Of a DNA stretch of 64,000 nucleotides, positions 51,231-63,409 are shown in pieces (the stretch's first letter is position 1; the number at the start of each line of letters is the position of its first letter). Below the pieces are notes generated by a model. That model was given only the letters and a program-made list of their open reading frames with translations, had not been told where the DNA came from and did not search any database. Both the position numbers and the translations under genes were made by a program. This DNA comes from Toxotes chatareus. Its lineage: Eukaryota; Chordata; Actinopteri; Toxotidae. Where the stretch lies: assembly GCA_016801885.1 (NCBI GenBank), contig CM028896.1, forward strand, positions 3,038,001 to 3,102,000, written 5' to 3'.

Positions 51231-52857
51231 TGTTGTTTTATGTCAAAATCATTTGGTTTTCAACTACTGGTCAGTTAAAACAAGCAATTTGAAGACAGAG
51301 GGACAGTAAACACAGTGTAAGCAAATAACTGAAAAATAATGAACAATGATGATAAATATTTGTTGCAGCCCTAATTTGTACTGATAGGACTGAGATAACA
51401 TGAAACGCCAAAACAAACTGTGACAAACAGTGAGCCCATACTGTATGCTTCAAGTTTTCTGTCTCATTTCTGTCTCATTCCACAGATTCTTAGCCCCCTG
51501 TCTTCATTAGTTGTGGTGACTGCGTGTTGTGCTGGATGTGTGTGTGAAAGCAAACCGGGCTGAGGAACGTGTTGAGCATTGAGTAACATTTCACGGCCCA
51601 TTTGCTGTGGTCTGCAGAAGCTCCTTTACTGTACGCACCGTAGAGTGGGAGGAGGCTGTGATGAGCCAACGGTGGGCACTCATCGGTGCGTGAAGGGGGC
51701 CCCGATACTGCTCTCTCCTTCTCTGTCTTTCTCTCTCACTTTTCCTTCCTTTAAAATGGCTTTCTGAGCGAAGCTGTGTATGTATTTGTTAGCGTGTCTG
51801 TCTTTGTGTACGTGTGTGTTGTGTCAGAGACCTGTAATCAAGAGTCACTGCACATAAAGGGACCTCCAGTCATTAAGGAATTAGTGGGAGGCTAACGGCG
51901 TGTTTAGAGAATCAATTAGTTTAAAATGTGGACATGTGGACTCATTTTCACACACTGCTCTACGAGCGAATGTCAAGGTTGTACGTTCTGCCTCTGAAGT
52001 TAACTGACCCTTTATGACTCCACGACTGGTACAGTCCTGAGAGGCCTCTTTAAGCCCAGTCAATGGATGCTGGCCTTAAAGAGACAGTGAAACGGCACTT
52101 ACAGCATCTTTAGCTTCTGTAATGCAACACATTTCCAGGTGAAATGGAATATAAGGGAAGGGTATAATTTCAGGAAAGTGTTCAGGGATTTGATTTGATC
52201 GCTTGAAGTGGGAGTCATTTAGTGATCACAGAGTCTCCGGAGAAACACAGTGATTCCTCTTTTCAATACTACAGGACTGTTTGTGTTGTTATATCAGCAC
52301 ATGGAGGAGGAGGATGAATGAATGAATCAATTTCAGCCGCTTGGATCGCAACCGTTGCACTTTTGGAAATGTAAAGTGCTATGGTTTACGTCAAAGTTTC
52401 CTTCCAAACAGACCCATCATGTCACTTTGCTACTACAAGGCACAAGCTAACAATGTCTAAGGTGGTTTTATATGATGGGCGGGGGTGAGCTGGTCTCCTC
52501 AAATCACATTTGAAATGTAAGTAGATAAAATCGACTGCAGGATGAGTCACCAAAACAATAACCGTGTTTTACAGGAAGACAACAGAGATTCATTTTGATA
52601 CTTGAGGAAGTGCTTTTTTTTCTTATGTATTTGACATATACCAACAGGAAGTTGAAAAAAAACCAATAATATTGCAGACGATAATATGAACTTCAAAAAA
52701 GTTTTTTTTTAATCATTCTTTGTCTTAAAAGAGGATGTTTGCGTGAAGAAATGATGATTTCCCGACATCAACATCCTTTCATGCAACCTTCGATTATGTT
52801 AATTACCACAGATGCTAACACAGACAGATGTGCACAACTGCACACACACATTATGCT

Positions 52858-52858
<1 letters not shown>

Positions 52859-52898
<40 letters not shown>
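52859..52898. repeat. CA microsatellite
   Basis: About 19 uninterrupted CA units. Confidence 0.95.
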
Positions 52899-52900
<2 letters not shown>

Positions 52901-55900
52901 ACCCATGCAGCTGGGACGGCTTCCTCTCGGGATGTGCTGTCTGAAAACAAACTGATGGTGTTTAGCTTCACACCCCCTCAGACATGTCCATGCACACTGC
53001 TCTGCTGAAAACCTGACTGGTGGGCTCCGTGTCATTGATGCCCGCCTAGCAACATCTGTGCTGACTATCCCTGCATGCTGGAGCAGCATACATCTGAAAG
53101 GCAACACTCACCCACACAGACACACGTGAACAACCGCACGCACACATGCTCTTGCGCGTGCAGGCACACACAGAGTCACAGTTTGGAGAGGACACGTGAT
53201 CATGGTTTAGCTGTTCCAGTTAATGGAGGGTTTTTTAGTGTTAATTTGTAGGGTTGTGATTTCACATGTTCACATGGTTCAAAAAATAAACCACAGACAA
53301 ACGAGAGATGTCTATATATACATGGCCCCCTATGGACCTTTTAACACGTATACATAATGTACATGTACAAATGTACACACCTCCTAGTACACACCTGCAA
53401 TTAACACTATGGCACATTGTAACCTGTAGTTATTATGAACGTTTGGTCATTTTTCACTTGTTTTGCTGGAGAAATCTTGCTGGTTGTAGCTAAAACTTTA
53501 GGTGATGATTTCAGTGTAATAAAATTCTACTAACAACGTGATACCAATCATTATTATATTAACAATAGTTACGTTTCCTTAATTCATTCTTTCTGATTGG
53601 ATATGTATTACCAAATGTAATTACTTTAGTAAATACAACTTTCACTTGATCTTTCACTGAGCAACATGCGAGCAAATGTGAAGACGAGATAATGATGGCA
53701 AAGGGAATGATGTTGCAGTGGGTGGCAAAAGTATGAAAAACACAAAACCCAGAGCTCTCTGGAAGCTGAGATTTATTCTCCATGGCAGTTAGTGCTTTGT
53801 ACAACAGCACAGCACTGTTGGATGTGGTTACACTAAAACAATTTCAGCAGCATAAACACTGAATCCTTACATCAAATATGCATTACAGTCTGCTTTAAAT
53901 ATACATGGACCAAAATGAATTATGGTAATATATCTCTAGACTTCTACAAAGAGGAGTAGCCGGAAAAGGACTAGACAAAGAAAGGAGTAATTAAACAGTT
54001 ATTTCTTGGAACTTGGTCATGGTTTGTTGCAAAGATTCCCCAAAATGAACAGTGAGCCTACAAATTTATATTTAATAATGTGATATTGACAAACTTATAC
54101 ATGCTGAAAACAATGTTACGGAAGAATAATAACAATAATATTAAAAATGTATGAAAAAGGAAAAAAACCTATCATACTTTTGGAATATTGTGTGATATTC
54201 ACAAAGGGAGACAAAAAAGATCTTCCCTCTCCAAATGATACAATAACTAACAATTCCCAACATTATTCATGGGTTTACAAACATAAAAAAAAAACTGAAC
54301 GTTAATGAAAGGAGAAAAGTAAAGCCTGAGCAACATTTTAGTGGGAGTCTGTTGCACCTCCTCTTCACTTTGTTGTGCTTCTGTGTGCCATAATACGGTG
54401 ACTATGAGAGGATCAAAGTGTTTGGCTGGGAAAGCGGCAGACTTTTGAACTGTAATGCTCCTAAAGCCCAGGGAGGCATTAGCATTGTCTGCCTGTGGCA
54501 CTGTTACTGCCTCCTTAGCTGCTCATAAAAGCATGAATGCAAAGAGAAACACAAGTTCTAAGGGGCACTGGAACACTGCAAAAAAATAATTTATGGGATT
54601 TAGGCCTTTTTTAAGAGTTGCTCATGAATCCTCTAACAAATTAGAGCTGTTTTATGGAAGTAATGCAGAATAGTATCCGCAGATAGATGAAGGAAATGTT
54701 TTACAGTTCTCTGATTATCTTTGGTACACAATGGTACACACACATTTGTGTTACTATACTGTATAATAGATTAATTTGAACAGGAGCTTAGGTGATAATC
54801 CAACATGCAAAAATAACCATAACCATAAATAAACCGTAAAAGCAGTAAAAGTCCCATAAAAGCCGGTTTTAGATAAGATTTAAAAGATGACACCGGTTTG
54901 GCTGTCTTTATCTCCTTTAACAGCTTGTGTCAAAGCTTTGGGGCTTAAGGTCACCCTACAGTGAGTTCAGGTATAGAGAGGTAAACATAGAGGAAGATGC
55001 AGGATGCCAGTCATTGTCAGCTGAAGCACATGCCAGCAGTGGTGGCAGAGATCCAAGAAAGCAAAAATTCATCCAGCGGTGCCGCGTCCTTTTTTTTTTT
55101 TTTTTTATTAATGCAAATGTGTTCTGACAGGTAAGAACTGCAGTGTACAATATACAATATAGGGTGCACCTGCACCAGCTAAGGCTCTCACACACAAACA
55201 CGTGAACAGCAACAGACTCGCTTGTTGCTGTTCATCGCTTGTTGAGATGCGAGAAATGCTGTGGTAGAGCTATTTTGGCCATCGTGCCAAAGTACGTCTC
55301 AGATTGTGCTCAAAGCTCAGTTCCAAATTCGACCTTGTTTGTGATAGACCTTCCGGTGAGCCCTTAGTGTGATGGCGACTGTCCCTCACATGAAATAAAT
55401 ACTTGCAGCGATGGACCAAAACGAGGAATACGGTTTCATGCACCCTGCATCCTTCTTGATTGCCAGGTTTTTACATGCCCTCCGCTCAGAGGGAGGATAA
55501 TTGCTGGTGCCTTTTTCTATCTTGAACTGAAATACATAATTTATAACTGCTGGACTCATTGTTTTGCCTTTCAAATGTCCTGATGCTTTGCTGCTACCTG
55601 GTGCATAGTGACGTGACCCTGTGCTACTCTTTACTGTATTCTGTGCTCCACCTTGCGGTTGGTGTAACTCATACCACTGATTGAGTGTAGAGAACCATAA
55701 TCAGGGACCAGGACCAGTTCTGTGTTCAGGCATAGGTATGGGAGTGACTCAGTAATGTGAGATATGGCAAAATGTGTTAGAAGTCTCCCCTACAAAACAC
55801 GACAACCAGTGGAAAATGAACCAATTTGTCAAGCCCCAGTAAATTCTACGTTACATCTACTGATTTTGCCTTATAACGTCATTGGGCTCCCATTCAGCTG

Positions 55901-57243
55901 GAGATGTAAATTATGTGCTCAGTGCTCATCAAGCCCCAAAGCTACAGATTTAGTGAGTGAGACAGCCTGTTTCTTTGTGTCCTTATGTCTGACTGGAGGG
56001 AGCGTCTTCAGACTAGACCCTGACACTGCCAGGAGGTTCCTGCTTTATGATCTCAGGTTGAACTCATAGAGGCTTATTGGTTAAAAAAAGAAAAGAAAAG
56101 TGATGTAGAGATGCTGAAATCTGAATGACACAGTATGAATTTGCAGCTGTGATGAGGTGCTTTGCTGCTGATTCAGTGTGATGTGCCAGTTATCAAAACT
56201 AGCAGTTTCTCTCCTCACAAATAATATTTTGACTGCAGCTTTCATGTTCAGTTTTTCTTTGGAAGCAAAGACCAGTAACCAGATGACCAGTTAACAAATG
56301 GTGATTTCCACATGTGAAATAATGCAATTTAAATGTGCAGTTTTGTTTTTAGTTTTTCACACAGGGATCCAAAACTCTCTGTAACTATGCTTAGCACCAA
56401 ACTAGAATTTGATAGCTCTTCTGACTTTATATCCGTTGGTGATAAAGCATCAAAAAAGTTTGAATTTGTCTCTAAGTGATTAGTAGTGGACAGATCACAA
56501 AGAGTATTTGCCCTGTGATGCTTTTATTTTTGTGAAAAAGACCTTCTCCACAATTTAATATCATTCATTCCCACCCAAACCACGTATTCTTAGAACATTT
56601 GGAAAGTAAATTGAAGTGTCTATTTTGTATTTTTGTTAGTCTGACCAGATGTTATCCATTTACATATTTGGCTGTCTCCACTGTCAACAAACTATTCAAT
56701 GTGAGGAATTAATAATTTCCTAATGCTGAGAGGCACAAAGAGAGGCTGATAGCATTCCTAATGAGAGAGCTGTACCTTGCAACTGCATAGATGGCCAGTG
56801 CATTTCAATAACACCTTTTGTTCAGAGAACGTTTTGGGATTATGACTTTGCAAAACAAGCCAAGTCAGGCCAACTGATAGGTAGGCATCTTTCAACATCA
56901 TATGTTTTTTCTAGATCTGAACTGAGTAAAAAAAAAATATAGGCAGAAGTTCAAACTGCTATAAAAATTCTTCTCTCTCTTTATATATAGCTGTCTATCT
57001 CCCCTTTTCTGTCTTGTTCTGTCCCTTGTTCTTCCTTTTTCTATCAAATACATTCGCAGAGAGGCATTCACGCGCAAATACGTGCACACGCGTTCACACA
57101 CGCTCTGCGTGAGGACAGATTTATGCCCTGACAATTTGATAGAATCCACTGAAACGGTAAGGAGTTAATATCGGTTAATTAATTCGCTGGACCTGGGCAG
57201 GGAGCTGTGAGCAGAATTGAGGTGGACTGGGGTGTGTGACGGG

Positions 57244-57300
57244 AGATGAGGTGGTGGCAGCGGAGGTGGTGGTGGTGGTGTGGCAGCTACAGCGGTTGGC
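57244..57300. repeat. Degenerate GGT/GGC tract
   Basis: Trinucleotide-rich stretch (GGTGGTGG and GGCGGC type); a similar short GGC run lies at 3219-3240. Confidence 0.75.
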
Positions 57301-57757
57301 GGCAGGGTTGGTGAAGGGTTTAGTATCTAAATGAGGGGAGTAATCCACTGAGTGCCTATAATGTAATGAGTCAGTCTCACTTAATGGAGTCTATTTGAGG
57401 AAGCAGGAGGTATGGAAAGACGGAAGGTGGTGGTTCTGGAGGTGTGTAGACGTAGCTGAAAAAAAGGCTGGGTGGATGGAGTGAAAGGTGATTCTGTGAA
57501 AATATAAGTTATGACATTAGATGGAGAAGCTCTTTTTTTGTGTGCAGTTGCTGAATTGCAGTGCTGCACTGCATCATGGAAGTGTGTTACTGCAAAGATT
57601 GAGGCTAAAAATAACACTATTTTTATCTAAACCAGAACTGGTGTTAATTCTTTCAGAGTGGCTTTATCTTAGGCCAGTGGTTCAGAGTAATTCCTGAACT
57701 GCCAAGCTGTGTTAGCGCAGACTATTTCCATTTGACTTTGAAATCTGTGCTTGCTCA

Positions 57758-57774
57758 CACACACACACACACAC
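57758..57774. repeat. CA microsatellite
   Basis: About eight CA units. Confidence 0.85.
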
Positions 57775-58147
57775 TATTACCCCTTCTCAGCCAGCATATC
57801 TGCATTTCATTGACACAGTTGGTCCTCTTATAAGAAATCCTGTCCCAAATTCTCTTAACCTTCCATCAAATATAATTTCTCTTATCAGAATTCCTTTGTC
57901 TGATAAGTTTAATAAATGTACAAGGATTTCTCATACCGATGACTCTTTTTATTGTTAAATGCACTTTGTAGACTTGTTTTCTCCTGCTTTGGAGTTTGTT
58001 TGGGATCACTATTGGAATATTTATTTATTTATTTTCCTGTTTGTACCTTTTTTTCCTTTCCATTCCACCTCCACTTAAAGGGTCAGTTCACCGAATCGAA
58101 AAGAACATTTTCTTACTTGTTTCTGGCAGGATGTGTTGCTTTTGAGC

Positions 58148-58168
58148 TTTTCAATTTTTTTTTTTTTT
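58148..58168. repeat. Poly-T tract
   Basis: About 18-20 T. Confidence 0.85.
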
Positions 58169-59398
58169 CAGTGCTTTGCAGAAGCCCAAATGAAATTCAG
58201 TTCATCTGAGAGTGATGGCACCAACCTTAGAGATTCATATCTCAAAATCTTGGCACTTAAATATAAAACATTCTGCATGGTTAGATACCGACAAGGAGGA
58301 AGTAGAAAGGCATGCCTATCTGTAAACTGGATGAACTAATTTTTAAATAAGTGGATCTCTCTTTTAAATGCTTTTTTTTTTTTGGTGGAGCTCTGCTTAA
58401 GATTGTACTCTCAAGATCTGGTTGCCATCACTGGTTAAGGCTGAAAACAAAGTGTCAATAGAGTGCATGAGAGACACTGCTGTTGTGACACTTGCTCTGC
58501 TTCCAGTGCCTCCTCAAGAGTCAGGGCTTGTATTATTCATGCCTTCCGTGCTGGTGTCATATCTGTAGCGCCTGCTGTTGTTGTGTGCTTCTTGTCGCCC
58601 GTGTGTGCAGATGTGATGATCTGTTGCTCTGCCAGGCTGCGGTGTTTAATCCAGGTCAGCTGCCATCTTACCCTGCTGTTTTCACGGTGTGTTAGAAATC
58701 TCTTAATTGGCCTCTTTTTTTTTAATTTTAATAAGTGTGTGATTTAAAGTCAGGGATAGACAGGAGTGTCACGAGAGTCTCATCTGTTTTTTTTGGCACC
58801 GTGTTAAGGTTTGGGGGAGGGAGCGCAAGACCAGAAACACAGCCAGATGTGACGAGTGCTCCTGGCTGTGACACAAGTGACATGGCACTGAACAGGGCAC
58901 AGACGTATTTGCTCCAGCTCTTGTGCCATAAGTTGAACACACAAGCATCTGTGGTTTTGTCATCTGCAGTGTGGTTTTTGTGTCACTCACATACAAAGGA
59001 ATCACTTCTTATTCTTCTGACAGTCACAAGTGGGCAGAAAGGATACTTTGACTTCTACATGAAATGCTTCTAACATCTGTAAAGAAAAAAAGAGAGGAAG
59101 AAGAAGAAGAAGCTGTCGCAGATGCTTTGTATAACACATCTTTGGAGGGTCTTCGCAGCAAAACGGTTTTGGGTAGCTGGAGGCTCAGGTGGTCACCATG
59201 TGAGGATGATTATAGAAAGCCAGCAATGAGCTGCCAAACTAACTGTGCTGTAGGCTTGGAGTCACACAGGCACAATGAAATGTTGTGTAACAAATTTAAC
59301 TGCACCGAAAAAATGAAACATCATTCAAAGGTATGTAATAGTCATTTGAAAAGAAAACAGCTGTGGCTGTTAGTTTTGATTTAAAAAGTTTTGGTTTA

Positions 59399-59416
59399 AA
59401 AAAAAAAAAAAAAAAC
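59399..59416. repeat. Poly-A tract
   Basis: About 17 A in the intron, 470 bases before the terminal exon. Confidence 0.85.
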
Positions 59417-59739
59417 AGAAATTAATCCAGGCAACTGGTTCTATACTCACACTACACTACAAATGAAATTTCTCTAAGGCAGTAAGTCTCAGCTTGGACT
59501 ATAATACCAAATGTAGCAGCATGGCCAGATAACAGAAGGTTAAAAAGGCTAAACTTGTAGCTAAACTCTTAACTCCTAATTCTATCATTTCAGTCATTGA
59601 TCTCCTATTTTCTTAGCTTTTCTCATCCCAAGAGGACTTTATTTACTGTGTATTATTGATCCTCTTGTATCTTTTTTTAAACAGTCTTTTTGGAACATCT
59701 GAAGGACACAGTTTGCTGAGAACCTGTATGGCTAATTTT

Positions 59740-59889
59740 TGTTCTCTGTCTCTTTTTGTTCCCTCTTCTCCTTCCTGTTTTTTCTTCACTCTTTTACAAT
59801 CCTTCTCATGTGCCCTCTTCCCTGACTTTATCCCCTCCATCATACTCTCTTTCTGTCTTTTCCTCTCTGCTCTCTGTCCATCTAAACAG
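59740..59889 (+). promoter_or_regulatory. Pyrimidine tract and 3' splice acceptor of the terminal exon
   Basis: The 150 bases before the exon are strongly C/T-biased and end in CTAAACAG at 59882-59889. A CTGAC branch-point-like site lies at 59822-59826, about 64 bases upstream. A frame stays open through this tract only because pyrimidine-rich DNA has few stop codons. Its translation is a run of S, L, F, P and C and is not treated as protein. The match to a vertebrate acceptor is direct; the branch point is inferred. Confidence 0.8.
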
Positions 59890-60204
59890 GTCCCCCACCA
59901 GCTGACTTTCTACCGCTATGAACAGCCTATCGTAGACTACTGCCAGGCCCATCAACCCCTGCGGCTCAACATGGGCTATGAAGGACCCCCACAAGGCCTG
60001 GAAGGCCTGGAGGACCTGGGACCGTGTGAAAGGGGCACTATACAGACAGTGGCGCTGCCCGCCGTGCCCTCTGCTGCCAGCATAGTTGCTCCTATGCCAG
60101 GGCCTCGCTCTCCCCCACCACCCCTCAGACCACCAACCGAAGGTCCCAGCAGCGGTCCTTTTCCTCCTGCCGAGCGCACCGGCACACTCAAATTTGGACG
60201 TTAG
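59890..60204 (+). CDS. Terminal coding exon (C-terminal 104 residues) of an unrecognised vertebrate gene
   Basis: This is the last coding exon of a multi-exon gene. The acceptor CAG ends at 59889, after about 140 bases rich in C and T. The frame opens in phase 0 and stops at TAG 60202-60204. The exon is clearly GC-richer than its surroundings. Residues 1-18 are aromatic and hydrophobic and include LTFYRYEQPIVDYC. Residues 29-50 are Gly/Glu-rich and acidic. Residues 57-96 are proline-rich and include PPPPLR at 75-80, which fits a class II SH3-ligand pattern (PxxPxR). The chain ends KFGR, with no PDZ-type ligand and no membrane segment. The first strand faintly recalls the closing strand of an alpha-2-macroglobulin receptor-binding domain (Y-x-Y near the C-terminus) or of a fibronectin III domain. 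Both are weak guesses from under 15 residues. I cannot name the gene. The exon is much better supported than any function. Confidence 0.85.
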   Translation, partial: VPHQLTFYRYEQPIVDYCQAHQPLRLNMGYEGPPQGLEGLEDLGPCERGTIQTVALPAVPSAASIVAPMPGPRSPPPPLRPPTEGPSSGPFPPAERTGTLKFGR

Positions 60205-60631
60205 CAAGCCAAGCCTGGTTGTTAGAAGTGGGGCTAGGGCCTTTGATTCATCATGACTTTAAAATGAAGGGGCAGGCAAGCTGGTTATTCAGTGGGGCCT
60301 TGTTTTCAGAACACAACTATGTGAACAAGGATTTTTTCAGATTTTCAGATTCTACCTGAAGGGATTTGCCATCTGAAACACACAGTCTCACCAGTATACC
60401 ATAGAGAGAGATTGAAACATCATTGCTGACCATTTTGATTTCTGTTTCCAAAGCACCTTAATGAAAACATATCACTACTGACTCATGGTAGGTAATCCAG
60501 CAAACAACAAAAAGAATTACCTTGTTTCCAAAATCCGGTCTTTGCCATATCCCATGTCAACACCATGGGGCTCCTGTTTAAAGCATAATGGCAGTCCAGT
60601 TGCGCTGAGTCAGGAGTGAAAGGGAAAGTGC

Positions 60632-60637
60632 AATAAA
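60632..60637 (+). terminator. Possible proximal poly(A) signal AATAAA
   Basis: A canonical hexamer lies 428 bases after the stop codon. The downstream sequence is not clearly GT-rich, so use is uncertain. If used, it would remove the Pumilio-type sites from the message. Confidence 0.3.
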
Positions 60638-61358
60638 CACATGCTCTCAATCACAAAAAGTGAAAGCAGTAACATAAGAGATGGAGCTAGACATCATGTG
60701 AAGAGCAGGAGGCTTCTTACTGTGATTATTATTAAATTTTCTAGTCAGTAGTTGTTAACAAAGGCAAATCAATATCGTCATTTCATAAAGATGAGTCATT
60801 TTCTCAAGGCAAGTAATGACAGAGTTTCTGTTTCTTTTGTTTTACTCTCTTGTGTGTCTTCGGATGTTGGATTTCACGCTGAGTTCCATTAATGTGCATG
60901 TCAAACCAAAGAGTTTACTTATATTTTCCTTTAATGCACATGCGCTACTTTAGCTGAGGGCATTCTTAAAATGCCAGCTGTTCTACTGAGCTAGCCTCTG
61001 CCAATTCACATTCACACTTACAACCAAATCTCCTGGTACTCTCAGATGGACTGAGCTTGGTCTTTACAGATTAAGAAAGTGATCAGGCATCACATACAAC
61101 GGAAATCTTGCCTGATCCTCCCAACATCAATTCTTCAATTGTTATCCATGATCGTGGTGATGCTACGAACAGCAACAACCACAGAAACATTTTAAAGGTG
61201 ATATTATTGCATAACACAACATACAAGGGCCCTTTCCACATCAGAATGGCAGGTCTGTGTAAATGACTAAATCCCAGCTGAATGATTCACTATGCTTTAA
61301 GGAGGTAACCACAGGGGGAATTTTTGTGGTAAAATGGGTACATTTGAATGCAACGTAT

Positions 61359-61366
61359 TGTACATA
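61359..61366 (+). promoter_or_regulatory. Pumilio-type RNA element TGTACATA in the 3' UTR
   Basis: Exact match to the UGUANAUA consensus bound by PUM1/PUM2 in vertebrates. It is one of two such sites in this UTR. An 8-mer can occur by chance, so function is inferred. Confidence 0.35.
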
Positions 61367-61982
61367 TTCTTAAAAAAAAGGTCCACTCTACTGAAGGTGA
61401 AACCACTCTCACTGCCCCAACCAGTCATTTGAAACATTGTTGAGTCAATGTTTGACTTTCATCACACTGGACAGTTTGGAGAGCACCATCTTGCTGGGTT
61501 GGCAAAGCTCTGGCCATGTGCTCCCATTTCCCCTCCACCACAGAGAACAACAGTGCCTAGTGGGAGCATGTTGAACCAGCACGTTGACTTCTCTTTGACC
61601 TGCGTATGAACCCATGGACTGTACTGGGAATATTGCCTGACATCTCCTTTTTTTCCAGAAAGCGTGCCTGCGGTGCTGGACTTTATTGCACTCGGTAACC
61701 CTTTGGCCACCGTGTTGAGCACTGCTACCTATTGACTTATGAAGCTGATGAAGACTTCAGATATGGCTCTGATGGCCTGTCAAGTATCATCTTCGGCCTA
61801 ATCCAAGCAGTGCAGTGGGGTCGTTTTCAACATGTCAGTGGACATACTCGCGGGAGTTGTGGAAACTGTGCTTGGTCCTCCCACAGTGCAACTGATTGAT
61901 CCACAGATGAAACTGCAAGGGGCCAAAATTCCCCACGAAAGTGGGTGTATCCTCAAGATAAGAGAAAAAAAATAGGGATTTT

Positions 61983-62036
61983 TAAATTTTATTTTGTTTT
62001 GTTTTATTTTTCTGCTTTGTTTTGTTTTGTTATTTT
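61983..62036. repeat. TTTTA/TTTTG repeat in the 3' UTR
   Basis: Degenerate pentanucleotide array. In RNA it would be U/G-rich, a possible site for CELF- or ELAV-type binding proteins (inference). Confidence 0.75.
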
Positions 62037-62145
62037 GTCTTTTTGGCTTGGAACAAAAGAGACAGTTTTTGAGGTGTTCACAGATGATGTCAAGAAATTC
62101 TATAAGACTAATCAAAGGACGAAATCAAATAGAACTTATTTATCG

Positions 62146-62153
62146 TGTAAATA
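62146..62153 (+). promoter_or_regulatory. Pumilio-type RNA element TGTAAATA in the 3' UTR
   Basis: The second exact UGUANAUA match, in AT-rich sequence where accessibility would be good. Like the first, it is a consensus match only. Confidence 0.35.
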
Positions 62154-62363
62154 ATGAATCTTTAATGATGAAAAAAAAAAAGTATGAACTTCACTTCTTC
62201 TGAAACACAAACTGCTTGTGACCAGAAGAGGAGCCTTATTCACTTTCCAGTGGGAATCTGTTATCAAGATGACTAGGTGAAGAGGTTCCTACTGCGACGC
62301 TCCTGTTGTTTCGATGATAAATATTTTTCTATCTGCTCCCGTCACTACTCCACCATTTCCACC

Positions 62364-62369
62364 ATTAAA
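62364..62369 (+). terminator. Possible internal poly(A) signal ATTAAA
   Basis: This is the common variant hexamer, in the middle of the presumed 3' UTR. There is little downstream GT enrichment. It is listed only as a candidate. Confidence 0.2.
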
Positions 62370-63380
62370 CAGAAATCATGTTACTGAGGTTATTTCTCAA
62401 ATCCAGTTATTTTACTGAATCACACAAAGAAAGGAAGAATTCGGAGGCCTGTTATTGTGATGTACTTCAAACATCAAACCTCACTGAGATCCATATTTTC
62501 TGTTCTGACTTCAGAAATGTTTGAGAGCTCATCATGCAGGAGGCGGCCGTATGGTGTGTTGTTAATTGCATCCCAATCCACATTCTCTTGTTTAAGAATT
62601 TCAACTCTATCTGCCATTTTAAGGTCTACTCGGGGAGAAGAAGTGTGCTATTATTTATACCAAGATTTTAACTTGTGAAGGATGTTTTTTTTGATGTGCC
62701 ATTATTTTGTTAAATGTTTTACCAAAAACCAGCCCCAAAACAACAAGCGACCCGAAAGTCTTCATGGTTCCATGACTAAGAAGGGGTCATTCCCCTTCCT
62801 GTACAGGACATTGCATAAAAAGCAGATGATTCGCTCAGTACGGTTGCTTAATAGTGCTGGTGGAGTTTACTTTGTAATAGCAGCTGTGCCAATGTCTTTA
62901 TAATGGGAGCTCTCTCAATTCTATCCATGTATTGTCTTGCCTTGCTCTATATCACCCCTGCTAACTCCTTGGCCTGAATTTCATGTCTGCCTCTTGGTGA
63001 CTTGGGTGAACCTGTTTAATGATGTTCTATTTCTGTCCGCATGCTGATATTTTGGGAAACTACACCCAGTTAGGGAGGAGCGCTGAACCAGAGACAAACA
63101 GTACAGGAGATAATTTCTGTCTGGTGTGCCCTAAAACCACAAGCACGTGTCATGGACAACTTCACTGTTTTTAAAGCAACTTGTTTGGTGACCCATTCCT
63201 GCCTCTGTCTCGCCGGGCACTCACTCCAGGGACAGACTTTCCCTTTAATAGTCTCCTTTTAAAGCCCAGTACCCCAAATGTAGTAATTACTTCAGTTTTC
63301 AGAACAGCAGTACTGGTTCAATTCATTCTAAACACAGTGATCAAAGCTACTTTGCCCTTCATGTGTAATTAGAAAATGCT

Positions 63381-63386
63381 AATAAA
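63381..63386 (+). terminator. Likely main poly(A) signal AATAAA
   Basis: This is the canonical hexamer with a GT-rich downstream element (GTGTATGTTC) within 15 bases, about 3.2 kb after the stop codon. It is the best-supported of the candidate signals. Confidence 0.5.
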
Positions 63387-63409
63387 ATCTGTGTATGTTC
63401 ACAATTAAA

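Larger units (their letters stand above)
49270..59735. other. Intronic or non-coding stretch before the terminal exon
   Basis: No gene seen. It holds CA, GGT and homopolymer tracts and a GAA run at 59095-59112. Frames of about 60-110 codons lack family features or acceptor/donor context. Confidence 0.7.
1..59889 (+). other. Presumed last intron (at least 59.9 kb) of the gene ending at 60204
   Basis: No upstream segment combines an acceptor, a long open frame with coding-like composition and a donor, so this whole stretch is best read as one intron or as intron plus non-coding DNA. The strand is given by the terminal exon. It holds microsatellites, DNA-transposon remnants and AT-rich blocks with homeodomain-type sites. 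Short internal exons (under about 100 bases) could escape detection by eye. The donor of this intron is not in the window. Confidence 0.55.
60205..63405 (+). other. 3' untranslated region of the terminal exon (end uncertain)
   Basis: The sequence downstream of TAG 60204 has no further convincing coding segment or acceptor and carries poly(A) signals, so it is read as a long 3' UTR. AATAAA at 63381-63386 is followed at once by a GT-rich stretch (63389-63402), typical of a cleavage site, so the end is placed near 63405. Shorter forms could end near 60655 (AATAAA 60632-60637) or 62390 (ATTAAA 62364-62369). It contains two Pumilio-type sites (61359-61366 and 62146-62153) and a TTTTG/TTTTA repeat (61983-62036). 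Transcript length is inferred and cannot be fixed without cDNA. Confidence 0.55.

Noticed and set aside
59064..59384. Lys/Glu-rich frame as an internal exon
   Set aside because: The charged run comes from a GAA repeat, with no acceptor or donor at sensible positions.
59656..59889. Open frame upstream of the terminal exon as extra coding sequence
   Set aside because: It is the pyrimidine tract of the acceptor. The translation is low-complexity S/L/F/C/P and composition changes sharply at the CAG.
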